Assembly: GCA_040882255.1 (NCBI GenBank)
Contig: JBBEBP010000016.1
Coordinates: forward strand, 248,001-312,000
DNA: 64,000 bases
Direction: 5' to 3'
Source of the DNA: PWQG01 sp040882255
GTDB lineage: Bacteria; Pseudomonadota; Gammaproteobacteria; Pseudomonadales; Pseudohongiellaceae
The notes below the pieces were generated by a model. That model was not told where the DNA came from and did no database searches. It was given only the letters and a program-made list of their open reading frames with translations. Below, piece by piece: positions 24,994 through 33,371 of this stretch (within the stretch, counting starts at the first letter, position 1; each line of letters begins with the position of its first letter). A program made the position numbers and the translations under genes.

Positions 24994-26133
24994 TCAGTAC
25001 CCGTTTAATCGAGCGTATCGATCCCGGTGGAACGCGGTATCGCCCAGACACTGACCGGCCACCCGGGCCCGCTTCAGATAGAAGCCGATGTCGAACTCGT
25101 CCGTCATCCCGATCCCGCCGTGCATCTGTACACCTTCGTTACTGACCAGGGTGAACACCTCGCCCAGCTTAGCCTTGGCGGCACTGGCCAGCACAGGAAT
25201 ACCCCGTTGCTCGCCGTCCAGCTCGGCCAGCGCCTTGCGGACCAGGGATCGGCACAGCTCGATCTCACTGTACAGGATGGCGGCGCGATGCTGCAGGGCC
25301 TGGAATGAGCCAATTGGCACACCAAACTGTTTTCGCTCCTTGAGGTAGGCGACGGTCCGGTCAAACACTTCCTGGATACCACCCAGCATTTCAGCCGCCA
25401 GGCCGATACGGCCGATGTCCAGCACCCGCTCCAGTACGGCATGGCCGCCGTCCACATCACCCAATACCGCATCCTGATCCACACGCACATCCTCCAGTTC
25501 GATGATGGCCGCGTTGCGGCTATCCACCATGGAAGTGCGCATTCGTTTCAATCCTTCTGCGTTTCCGTCCACCACAAAAAGGGTGATACCTGACTCGTCA
25601 CCGGATTCGCCGGTGGTTCTTGCCACAACAATGAGCTGATCCGCACAATGGCCATCCAGTACAAATTGCTTGCGGCCACTGATCCGGAAACCTTCACCGT
25701 CCCGTTGCGCCCGGCAGGCGATATGGGACGGTCTGTGAAACGGAGTCTCCTCCAGTGCCAGTGCCAGGGTCATCTGCCCGGACACGACCTGCGGCAGGAT
25801 GCTCTTTTTCTGTGCTTCACTGCCCGCCAGATTTACTGCCGTCGCCCCCAGCAGCACCGAAGCCACCAGCGGAGAAGGAACCAGTGTGCGTCCGGTCTCT
25901 TCCAGCACGATACCCAGCCCCCCGTACCCGAACCCGAATCCGTCATGCTCCTCCGGAATCGCCATACCGGCCCAGCCAAGATTTACCATCTGCTGCCATA
26001 GCGCGGCCGGATAGCCAGTCGGATCGCGGCTGTCACGGGTTTCGCGCAGCACATCGACCGGTGCATGATCACGGCAGAAATTGCGGGCCGCGTCCTGCAG
26101 CATGCGTTGATCTTCATTCAGTACCAGTTGCAT
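24994..26133 (-). CDS. Acyl-CoA dehydrogenase family subunit lacking the usual catalytic Glu
   Basis: A 379-residue FAD-dependent acyl-CoA dehydrogenase fold with the N-terminal LNEDQRMLQDAARNF, middle GRKQFVLDGHCADQLIVVAR and C-terminal VQMHGGIGMTDEFDIGFYLKRA segments. Where catalytic members have a YEGT-type loop, this protein reads GQCLGDTAFHRDRY, so the standard base is absent. That is typical of the small partner subunit in heteromeric acyl-CoA dehydrogenases such as the mycobacterial ChsE enzymes. It lies two bases after the companion gene at 26136, supporting a heteromer. Confidence 0.9.
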   Translation of the reverse strand: MQLVLNEDQRMLQDAARNFCRDHAPVDVLRETRDSRDPTGYPAALWQQMVNLGWAGMAIPEEHDGFGFGYGGLGIVLEETGRTLVPSPLVASVLLGATAVNLAGSEAQKKSILPQVVSGQMTLALALEETPFHRPSHIACRAQRDGEGFRISGRKQFVLDGHCADQLIVVARTTGESGDESGITLFVVDGNAEGLKRMRTSMVDSRNAAIIELEDVRVDQDAVLGDVDGGHAVLERVLDIGRIGLAAEMLGGIQEVFDRTVAYLKERKQFGVPIGSFQALQHRAAILYSEIELCRSLVRKALAELDGEQRGIPVLASAAKAKLGEVFTLVSNEGVQMHGGIGMTDEFDIGFYLKRARVAGQCLGDTAFHRDRYARLNGY

Positions 26134-26135
26134 GT

Positions 26136-27374
26136 TCAGCCTCCCTTCTTCGCCAGCATGCTGGTCATATCCGGCAAACCCAGTACACGTTTGGCGATCA
26201 CATTGAGCTGAATCTCATAGGTGCCACCCTCAATGGAGTTACCCTTGGAGCGCAGCCATTGCCGGGTCAGGTCCAGCTCTTCCTGTGTGAAGTCACCATC
26301 CTGCAGTGACTCCCAGCCCAGCGCCTGGCTACCCACCGCTTCCAGCAGCAACTCGTAGCGGCGCTTGTTCAACTCGCAGCCGTAATTCTTGAGCATTGAG
26401 GACGTGGCATTGGGCCCTTCACTGACCTTTGACTCTTCACGGGAACGCTGGGAGGTCAGGGCGAACGCCTGCGCATCGATATCGAACTGTGCGATACGGT
26501 CGCGTAGCGAAGCATCCGAGAGCTGTTCTTCATCGCCGCGATACTGTTTTGCGGTCAGCGCAAGATTGGCCGACAGCCCTCCCCGGTTGTTGCGGCCCGA
26601 GCTGAGGCCGAAACCGGATATCATCGTGCGCTCATGCTGCAGAAGGCGTTTGGCGATGGCCCAGCCACCATTGAGTTCGCCAACCAGGTTGTCCACCGGC
26701 ACCAGCACGTCATCGAAGAAGGTTTCGCAGAAAACGGACGTACCGCTGATCAGATCGATGGGGCGGGTACTGACGCCGTCCGTCGCCATGTCGATCAGCA
26801 GAAAGCTGATGCCGCTGTGCTTGGGCACTTCCGTATCCGTTCGTACCAGACAGAAGATCCAGTCCGCCCGGTCGGCGTAGGAGGTCCAGATTTTCTGACC
26901 GTTGACCCGGTACTGATCGCCCTCCCGAATAGCCTTCATGCCCAGCCCGGCCAGGTCGGAGCCGGCACCCGGTTCACTGTACCCCTGACACCAGCGGATC
27001 TCGCCGCGAACGATGGGCGGTATGTGCTGGAGTTTTTGCGCATGCGTGCCGAACTCCAGCAGCACCGGCCCCAGCATCGATATGCCGAAACTGACCAGGG
27101 GCGGACGGGCATGGATGCGTTGCATCTCTTCCTGCAGGATGATCGCCTGCTCCCTGTCGAGCCCGCCCCCGCCGTACTCGGCCGGCCACTCAGGACAGGT
27201 CCAGCCCTTGTCGGCCATGCGCTCCAGCCAGACCCGGCTGTCGGGATGGTTGAATGTCGCGTTGCGACCACCCCAGACCACTTCGCTTTCCGGCATGGGA
27301 GTGCGCATGGACTGCGGGCAGTTCTGTTCCAGCCAGGCGCGTACTTCCTGGCGGAAATCATCCGGTTGCTGCAC
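26136..27374 (-). CDS. Acyl-CoA dehydrogenase, large partner subunit
   Basis: A 412-residue flavoenzyme of the acyl-CoA dehydrogenase family. It has WPAEYGGGGLDREQ, the substrate/FAD segment WCQGYSEPGAGSDLAGL, the NGQKIWTSYADRADW motif and the C-terminal SIEGGTYEIQLNVIAKRVLGLP, which retains a Glu at the canonical loop. With the adjacent subunit it should form a mixed tetramer that desaturates a bulky or branched acyl-CoA; the substrate is inferred only from the class. Its gene is first in the minus-strand unit and diverges from the kynurenine-type genes at 27521. Confidence 0.9.
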   Translation of the reverse strand: MQQPDDFRQEVRAWLEQNCPQSMRTPMPESEVVWGGRNATFNHPDSRVWLERMADKGWTCPEWPAEYGGGGLDREQAIILQEEMQRIHARPPLVSFGISMLGPVLLEFGTHAQKLQHIPPIVRGEIRWCQGYSEPGAGSDLAGLGMKAIREGDQYRVNGQKIWTSYADRADWIFCLVRTDTEVPKHSGISFLLIDMATDGVSTRPIDLISGTSVFCETFFDDVLVPVDNLVGELNGGWAIAKRLLQHERTMISGFGLSSGRNNRGGLSANLALTAKQYRGDEEQLSDASLRDRIAQFDIDAQAFALTSQRSREESKVSEGPNATSSMLKNYGCELNKRRYELLLEAVGSQALGWESLQDGDFTQEELDLTRQWLRSKGNSIEGGTYEIQLNVIAKRVLGLPDMTSMLAKKGG

Positions 27375-27520
27375 GGTGGTTCCCCTTTATTCGGTTATCG
27401 ACCAAAGGGCAGTATACAGCGGCACGCAAGCGCCACGAAAGTGACAAGGGCAGGGCTGCCATTGCCCGCGTCAGATGCGTACTACTGGCTACGGAAAGGC
27501 GGTTCTGGTACTTTCGCTGA

Positions 27521-28369
27521 ATGAAACAGTTCTCCATGATAGTGACCATTCTTGCCCTCCTCCTCTCCAGTGCCTGCGGAGAAATGCAGAATGAGCGGTA
27601 TGCCTCAGTGGACGACAGGGTGTCGTTCGCAGATGTGCAGGCGCTGACATTCCGGGCACCGGATCTGGAGATCGTCTATGGCAACGAGCCGCTGCAGTAC
27701 GGGTCACTGTGGTTGCCGGAAGAGCCAAAGCCTGAAGGGGCGCCACTGGTGGCAATGATCCATGGGGGGTGTTGGGAGAATGCCTACGGTGTGGATCATG
27801 TCTGGGCATTCAGTACCGCTCTGGCGGACGCCGGGTTTGCGGTCTGGTCGCTGGAGTACCGGCGCACCGGGGATGCTGGCGGCGGCTGGCCCGGCAGCTA
27901 CGAGGACGTGATCACCGCGCTCACGGCGACCCCATCGCTAAGCCGACACGAGGTGGATACGGGGCGCATGGTCGTTGTGGGCCACTCGGCGGGAGGACAA
28001 CTGGGTCTGTTGGCTGGCGGCCGGCTGCCGGGCTTTCAGGCCACGATAGGCCTGGCGGCGATCACCGACATCGTGCGCTACGCGCGGGGAGACAACAGCT
28101 GCCAGCAGGCCACGGAACCGTTTATGGGCGGCTCTGTGACAGGCAACGAGAGCCGGTACCGCACCGCCAACCCGGTGGATCAACCCCTGCACGAGCGCAC
28201 CATCCTGCTGCATGGCACTGCCGATGAGCTGGTGCGGCCCGATCATGCCAACCTGGAGGGAGCCGATACCAGACTCGTGGAAGGCGCCGGGCATTTCGAC
28301 TGGATCCATCCCGGCACCCGGGCGTTTCGCACGCTGGTCGATACACTGGATGAGGTCCTGGCGGAATGA
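27521..28369 (+). CDS. Lipoprotein alpha/beta hydrolase, possible kynurenine formamidase
   Basis: A 282-residue hydrolase with a lipoprotein signal (LLLSSAC, Cys19). Catalytic features are HGGCW (81-85) as the oxyanion motif, nucleophile Ser156 in GHSAGG, Asp235 in HGTADELV and His258 in GAGHFDW. The HGG/GHSAGG combination is that of the esterase-type kynurenine formamidases. The stop overlaps the kynureninase start by four bases, which makes N-formylkynurenine hydrolysis the best contextual guess. The lipoprotein signal would place it outside the cytosol, which is odd for that role, so another ester or amide substrate is possible. No clear ribosome site precedes the ATG. Confidence 0.78.
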   Translation: MKQFSMIVTILALLLSSACGEMQNERYASVDDRVSFADVQALTFRAPDLEIVYGNEPLQYGSLWLPEEPKPEGAPLVAMIHGGCWENAYGVDHVWAFSTALADAGFAVWSLEYRRTGDAGGGWPGSYEDVITALTATPSLSRHEVDTGRMVVVGHSAGGQLGLLAGGRLPGFQATIGLAAITDIVRYARGDNSCQQATEPFMGGSVTGNESRYRTANPVDQPLHERTILLHGTADELVRPDHANLEGADTRLVEGAGHFDWIHPGTRAFRTLVDTLDEVLAE

Positions 28370-29601
28370 CGCTCGATGATGTGCTGGCCCTGGACGCTGC
28401 CGACCCCTTGTCCGGCAAGCGCCAGGCATTCGTGCTCCCGGAGGGGACGATCAATCTGGACGGCAACTCACTGGGTTGTCTGCCACGCGCAGCGCGACAA
28501 CGTGCCCGTGAGGTGATCGACCGGCAGTGGGGTCAGGACCTGATCACCAGCTGGAACCGTCACCAGTGGATCAGGCTTCCGCAGCGCACAGGCGAGAGGA
28601 TCGCAAGATTGCTCGGCGCGGCACCGGGCCAGGTCATCTGCTGTGACTCTGTGACCATCAATCTTTTCAAGCTGCTGGGCGCAGCTTTGTCACTGCGGCC
28701 AGAGCGATCCGTTGTGCTGGCCCAGGCGGAGAGTTTCCCCACCGACCTGTATGCAGTGCAAGGGCTCCAGCAGTTGCTCGGCACAGAGCGCTGCCGACTG
28801 CAGACCGTCCCGGAAGAGCGGGTCGAAGCGGCGCTGAATGATGATGTGGCCGTGGTATTACTGTCGCAGGTGAACTTCCGCACCGGACGGATCCACGATA
28901 TCGAGACTCTGACGCGGCTGGCCCATGAGCGCGGCATTCCGGTGATCTGGGATCTGTCCCACAGCACCGGCGTGATACCCCTGGAGCTTGACGGATGGGA
29001 AGTGGATTTCGCGGTGGGCTGTGGCTACAAGTACCTCAATGGCGGACCGGGGGCCCCGGCTTTCCTGTACGCGGCACAGCGGCACCACTCCTGCCTGCAA
29101 CAGCCTCTGTCCGGATGGATGGGTCACGCGGCACCTTTTGATTTCGATCCGGACTACAGACCAGCAGCGGGTATCGATCGCTTCCTCACCGGAACCCCGC
29201 CCATACTTTCCATGAGCGTTCTGGATGCCGCGCTCGATGTGATGGAAGACTGCACTATGCACCAACTGAGGGACAAATCCCTGTCGCTCAGCGAACTGCT
29301 CCTGCAGCTGCATTCCGAACGCAGTGCGCTGCATTGCCTGGAGCCGGCCTCCCCCCTGGATCCGGCGCAACGGGGAGGCCAGCTGGCCTTCAGCCACCCA
29401 GAGGCCTACGCCATCTGCCAGGCGCTGATCGAGCGCGGCGTCATAGCGGATTTCCGTGCGCCCGACCTGTTGCGGTTAGGGTTCAGCCCCCTGTACCTCA
29501 GCCACCGGGACATTCTGGATGCGACGGATATCCTGGAGGACATCCTCACGCGCGGGACATGGCACGATCCCCGATTCCGTGAGCGGAATCCGGTCACCTA
29601 G
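28366..29601 (+). CDS. kynU: Kynureninase
   Basis: A 411-residue PLP enzyme that cleaves kynurenine to anthranilate and alanine. Visible are the N-terminal LDGNSLG, the phosphate-binding DSVTINLFKLL, VNFRTGRIHD, the cofactor Asp in IWDLSHSTG, Schiff-base Lys222 in GYKYLNGGPGAPAF, and QPLSGWMGH. The length is normal. The upstream coupled hydrolase may supply the kynurenine. Tryptophan 2,3-dioxygenase is not in the window. Anthranilate made here is also the product of TrpEG, 8 kb away. Confidence 0.95.
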   Translation: MTLDDVLALDAADPLSGKRQAFVLPEGTINLDGNSLGCLPRAARQRAREVIDRQWGQDLITSWNRHQWIRLPQRTGERIARLLGAAPGQVICCDSVTINLFKLLGAALSLRPERSVVLAQAESFPTDLYAVQGLQQLLGTERCRLQTVPEERVEAALNDDVAVVLLSQVNFRTGRIHDIETLTRLAHERGIPVIWDLSHSTGVIPLELDGWEVDFAVGCGYKYLNGGPGAPAFLYAAQRHHSCLQQPLSGWMGHAAPFDFDPDYRPAAGIDRFLTGTPPILSMSVLDAALDVMEDCTMHQLRDKSLSLSELLLQLHSERSALHCLEPASPLDPAQRGGQLAFSHPEAYAICQALIERGVIADFRAPDLLRLGFSPLYLSHRDILDATDILEDILTRGTWHDPRFRERNPVT

Positions 29602-29608
29602 GAGTTTC

Positions 29609-29767
29609 ATGACTGCAGATTCAACCATGTCACGTCTTCCGCGGCGGCTGTATCCGGATACGGTACTGGCCATCGCTGCACTGCTACTGGTGTACTACGC
29701 CAGTGACGGTCTACGGCTGTACTACACTCTGCGCGCGCTGGGCTACCGCCTGCCCCTGTCGTTGTAG
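29609..29767 (+). CDS. 52-residue single-span membrane protein
   Basis: A short frame beginning at ATG 29609 is preceded by TAGGAG five bases upstream, a very good ribosome site, only seven bases after the kynU stop. The product has a basic N-terminal stretch (SRLPRRLYPD), one hydrophobic segment (TVLAIAALLLVYYASDGL) and a Tyr/Arg/Leu tail. No family is recognised. The position suggests cotranscription with kynU. Confidence 0.7.
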   Translation: MTADSTMSRLPRRLYPDTVLAIAALLLVYYASDGLRLYYTLRALGYRLPLSL

Positions 29768-29785
29768 AGCAGGCGGGGTATCACT

Positions 29786-29918
29786 CTGTAGCACGAGCCC
29801 TGCTGGCGAGGATGCCCCGCTGGAGACGCCCGTGGATACATCCCTGTAGGGCTCGGCGTGCGCCATCCATGGCGCCCGACGCTCCATCGGGGCATCCTCG
29901 CCAGCAGGGCTCTCTGTA
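29786..29918. repeat. Hairpin repeat element, copy A
   Basis: Arms of 25 bp at 29795-29819 and 29888-29912 are perfect inverted repeats. Inside are a smaller hairpin, GCGCCAT-CC-ATGGCGC (29860-29875), and the core GACGCCCGTGGATACATCCC (29825-29844). The core and both outer flanks recur in inverted orientation in copy B, 88 bases downstream. There is no coding frame. It resembles non-coding mobile hairpin families (REP/MITE-like) found between convergent genes in gammaproteobacteria. Confidence 0.8.
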
Positions 29919-30006
29919 AGTGGTATACCGCTACTGTGCAACAGGCAAACGACCTGGAACTGTAACCAGGGAATCGGCTCTCGTTCATTCACTCGAATCT
30001 ACCGAT

Positions 30007-30115
30007 GTCAGAGAGTCCTGGCGGGGGGCGGGCCGATCAGAAGCGTCGCCCGCCAGGGATGTATTCACGGGCGTCTTCTGAGCGGGCCGCCCCCCGCCAG
30101 GACTCGTGCTACGAA
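30007..30115. repeat. Hairpin repeat element, copy B (inverted)
   Basis: Arms GAGTCCTGGCGGGGGGC (30013-30029) and its reverse complement (30089-30105) flank an inner hairpin built on AGAAG/CTTCT. The core at 30054-30075 matches that of copy A at 21 of 22 positions in inverted orientation. The outer flank CTCGTGCTAC (30103-30112) is the exact reverse complement of copy A's left flank (29788-29797). The outer arms of A and B differ, so each copy keeps its own compensated stem. Confidence 0.78.
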
Positions 30116-30119
30116 GTAC

Positions 30120-31166
30120 TCACGAGGAAGGGCGAAGGACTATGCGCCCCTGGACCCGCCCCGCCTTGAGGTCGGCCAACGCCTCGTTGACAGCATCGAG
30201 CGGCCGCTCATCAATGCGGATCGGTTTGATCTTCCCGGCTCGCACCAGCTCCATCAATTCGCCCATCTCCTGCAGGCTGCCCACGTAGGTGCCCTGGATA
30301 ATGCGCGCGTTCATAGGCAGGAAAGGCAGCGGTACGTTCAGTGCGCCGCCATACAGACCGACGATGATCAGCTTGCCGCCCTTGCGAAGGGTCCCCAGAC
30401 CGAAATTGACGGAGGCTTCCGCGCCGACGAAATCGATCGCGGCGTATGCACCACCCGCAGTCATCTTCTTGATCTCTTTTGCGGCGGCCCGGTCGGACGA
30501 ATTGAAGACAGCCCTGGCACCCAGTTCCTTTGCTGTCTCCAGCTTTGCTTCGTCGATGTCACAGACGATGGGCTGGATCCCCCTGGCCAGTGCCACCTGG
30601 AGGGCCATCATGCCGACGCCTCCGGCGCCGATCAGGATCACCTCGTCACCCTCGACCAGCTCACCGACTTTCTTCAAGGCACTGTAGGCGGTCAGGCCGG
30701 AGCAGGCATAGGTGCCAGCCAGCGCATCGGAGACATCGTCACCCTTGTCGAACAGATAGCGGCTGTGGGGCACCACGACATGGTCCGCGAAGCCGCCCTG
30801 GGTCACTGTGCCCAGTCCCCGCCCGGGCGTGCAGAGGTGTTCCTCGCCCCGCCGGCAGACGGCGCACTCACCGCAGCCGATCCAGGGATAGACCACACGT
30901 CGGTCACCGACCCGGACGCCCTCGGCCTCCGGCCCGACGGCCACCACTTCACCGAAAATCTCGTGCCCCAGCACCAGACCCGGCCGGCCCACGTCGAGCT
31001 GCTTGCCGTTGCCCAGATCGAAATGACCGTCGTGCAGGTGGATATCCGAGTGACAGACTCCACAGGCTTCCATCTTCACTAACACCTCGCCGCCCTGCGG
31101 CTGCGGAGTATCGTCTTCCGTGCGTGTCAGCGGCGCACCGGGCGCCGCAGTCTGGTAGGAAATCAT
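30120..31166 (-). CDS. Zinc-dependent alcohol dehydrogenase
   Basis: A 348-residue medium-chain dehydrogenase. The catalytic zinc ligands are Cys38 (CGVCHSD) and His68 (GHE); the structural zinc site is Cys98, Cys101, Cys104 and Cys112. The NAD-binding GAGGVG motif is intact. ATG at 31166 has GAGGAG upstream and is preferred to a GTG at 31181. It lies 11 bases after the FadB-like gene in one transcription unit with the thiolase, so it probably oxidises an alcohol or 6-hydroxyacyl-type intermediate feeding that pathway; this is inference. Confidence 0.92.
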   Translation of the reverse strand: MISYQTAAPGAPLTRTEDDTPQPQGGEVLVKMEACGVCHSDIHLHDGHFDLGNGKQLDVGRPGLVLGHEIFGEVVAVGPEAEGVRVGDRRVVYPWIGCGECAVCRRGEEHLCTPGRGLGTVTQGGFADHVVVPHSRYLFDKGDDVSDALAGTYACSGLTAYSALKKVGELVEGDEVILIGAGGVGMMALQVALARGIQPIVCDIDEAKLETAKELGARAVFNSSDRAAAKEIKKMTAGGAYAAIDFVGAEASVNFGLGTLRKGGKLIIVGLYGGALNVPLPFLPMNARIIQGTYVGSLQEMGELMELVRAGKIKPIRIDERPLDAVNEALADLKAGRVQGRIVLRPSS

Positions 31167-31177
31167 CCGATGGCTCC

Positions 31178-33283
31178 TCACTTGTTTTCTGCGGCCCAGT
31201 CGGCGAAGGACTTTTCTTCCTTCGCCAGTTTCTCCAGCAACGGCGCGGGCTTCCAGTAATCCTCGCCCAGCGTGTCCCGGAACTCGCAGATGCGCTCGTA
31301 CACCTTGTCCAGTCCCACCTGGTCACCGTAGAACATCGGTCCGCCCCTGGAAGCCGGGAAACCGTAACCGTACAGGTACACGACGTCTATATCACCGGGG
31401 CGTTGTGCAACGCCCTCCTCCAGGATAAGGGCGCCCTCGTTGATCAGCGGGAAGAACAACCGGTCCAGGATCTCGGACTTGCTGATCTCACGCTGTTCGA
31501 TACCCAGCTCTTCCGCCTTCTCCCGAATCAGTTTCTCGACCTCGGGATCGGCCTGGCGGGCCCGGGTCTCGGGATCATACTTGTAGTATCCCGCGCCCGT
31601 TTTCTGACCCAGGCGGTCCATCTTCACCAGCGCGTCCGCGATAATGCAGGTACGCGGGTCAGGCGTCACATCCTTGCGTGCCTTACGGGCCTTGTAGCCG
31701 ATATCCAGACCGGCCAGGTCACCCACGGCCAGCGGTCCCATGGCCATACCGAACTCCTCGGCCGCGCTGTCGACCTGTGTGGGGGTGGCACCGTCCAGCA
31801 ACAGCATATGCGCCTGCCGCCCATAACCCTGCAACATGCGGTTGCCGATGAAGCCGTAGCAGACCCGCGCCATGACACAGACCTTGCCGACCTTCTTGCC
31901 GATCTTCATGGCCGTGGCCAGCACATCGTCAGCGGTTTTCTCCGCCCGCACCACTTCCAGCAGCTTCATGACATTGGCTGGCGAGAAGAAATGCATGCCG
32001 ATCACATCCTCGGGCCGCTTTACGGCTGTGGCGATCTCGTCAATGTTCTGGTAGGAGGTGTTGGTGGCCAGTATGCAGCCGGGTTTGCAGACCGCATCCA
32101 GCTTGCTGAACACCTCTTTCTTGATGTCCGGGTCCTCGAACACGGCCTCGATCACCAGGTCCACGTCCTTGAGATCCTCATAGTCCGTGGTGCCTTTGAT
32201 CAGCTTCAGGCGCTCTTCCATCTGCGCCTCGCTCATCTTGCCTTTCTTCACGGTGATGCCGTAGTTCTTGCGGATGATGCCCAGGCCACGCTCTACGCCC
32301 TCGTCGCTGATCTCGACCATGGTCACGGGTATGCCCACGTTGGCAAAACACATGGCGATACCGCCACCCATGGTGCCTCCACCGATGATGGCGATGCGCT
32401 TGATGTCACGGATCGCTGTGTCCTTCGGAAGATCCTTGATCTTTGCCGCTTCCCGCTCGGCGAAGAAGGCATGACGCATGGCCTCGGACTCGGGTGATTT
32501 CACCAGCTCCGCGAACAGCTCGCGCTCACGCTCCAGGCCTTCGTCAAAAGGCAGCTCCACGGCGGCTTCCACGCAGGAGACGATGCGATCCGGTGCGATC
32601 TGGCCCCGCGCCTTTTTCGCCAGTTTCTTTCGATAGCTGTCAAAGAAACCGGGCTCGATGGTGGCGCGGTCAATCTCGATGTCGCGGACGCGCTTGAGCA
32701 GCGCTCCGGAGTCGGACAGGTCATTGGCGTAGGCGATCGCCGCCGAGCGCAGGTCGTCGCCCTCCACCACTTCATCGATCAGCCCCTGGTCGCAGGCCTG
32801 CTGTGCCGGCACGGGATTACCGCTGGTGATCATGTCCAGCGCCGCCTGGACGCCGATCAGACGCGGTACACGCTGTGTGCCTCCAGCACCCGGCAGGATG
32901 CCCAGCTTGACTTCGGGCAGGCCGACCTTGGCGGACGGCACCGCACAACGATAGTGGCAGGCCAGCGCCGTTTCCAGACCACCGCCAAGCGCTGTTCCAT
33001 GGATGGCGGCCACAACGAGCTTGCGGGAGCTTTCGATAGCGGTCAGCACATCGGGCAGACCCGGCTCCTTCGGTGGTTTGCCGAATTCCGTGATGTCCGC
33101 GCCGGCGATGAACGTGCGGCCTTCGCACAGCAGCACAATCGCCTCCGAACTGTCATCCTGCGCCTGCTTGATCGCATTCAGGATGCCTTCACGGACCGCC
33201 TGCGACAAAGCATTGACCGGCGGACTGTCGACCGAAATCACGCCGATGTTATCCACCACTTCGTATGACACTACGCTAGACAT
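31178..33283 (-). CDS. FadB/FadJ-like enoyl-CoA hydratase / 3-hydroxyacyl-CoA dehydrogenase
   Basis: A 701-residue bifunctional beta-oxidation enzyme. The crotonase domain (about 1-190) has the oxyanion segment IHGTALGGGLE and the acid pair Glu104 and Glu124 (GLPEVKLGILPGAGGT). The dehydrogenase part has an NAD-binding GGGTMGGG (301-308), the catalytic MHFFSPANVMKLLEVV motif and a C-terminal helical domain. ATG at 33283 follows AAGGA. It is coupled with a thiolase gene upstream and an alcohol dehydrogenase downstream, which together would complete a beta-oxidation cycle with the divergent acyl-CoA dehydrogenase. Confidence 0.93.
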   Translation of the reverse strand: MSSVVSYEVVDNIGVISVDSPPVNALSQAVREGILNAIKQAQDDSSEAIVLLCEGRTFIAGADITEFGKPPKEPGLPDVLTAIESSRKLVVAAIHGTALGGGLETALACHYRCAVPSAKVGLPEVKLGILPGAGGTQRVPRLIGVQAALDMITSGNPVPAQQACDQGLIDEVVEGDDLRSAAIAYANDLSDSGALLKRVRDIEIDRATIEPGFFDSYRKKLAKKARGQIAPDRIVSCVEAAVELPFDEGLERERELFAELVKSPESEAMRHAFFAEREAAKIKDLPKDTAIRDIKRIAIIGGGTMGGGIAMCFANVGIPVTMVEISDEGVERGLGIIRKNYGITVKKGKMSEAQMEERLKLIKGTTDYEDLKDVDLVIEAVFEDPDIKKEVFSKLDAVCKPGCILATNTSYQNIDEIATAVKRPEDVIGMHFFSPANVMKLLEVVRAEKTADDVLATAMKIGKKVGKVCVMARVCYGFIGNRMLQGYGRQAHMLLLDGATPTQVDSAAEEFGMAMGPLAVGDLAGLDIGYKARKARKDVTPDPRTCIIADALVKMDRLGQKTGAGYYKYDPETRARQADPEVEKLIREKAEELGIEQREISKSEILDRLFFPLINEGALILEEGVAQRPGDIDVVYLYGYGFPASRGGPMFYGDQVGLDKVYERICEFRDTLGEDYWKPAPLLEKLAKEEKSFADWAAENK

Positions 33284-33371
33284 AATCTTGATCCTTGTGT
33301 TGATGACTCTTCCGGTGCCCACTGCCACGGAGTTTGGTGACAGGAGGAGCTAAGACTACAAACCATACGCC

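Noticed and set aside
30530..32497. Open frame of 655 codons on the plus strand
   Set aside because: It lies antisense to the FadB-like gene. The product is Arg/His/Pro-rich at the start with no family pattern, as expected for the opposite strand of a high-GC gene.
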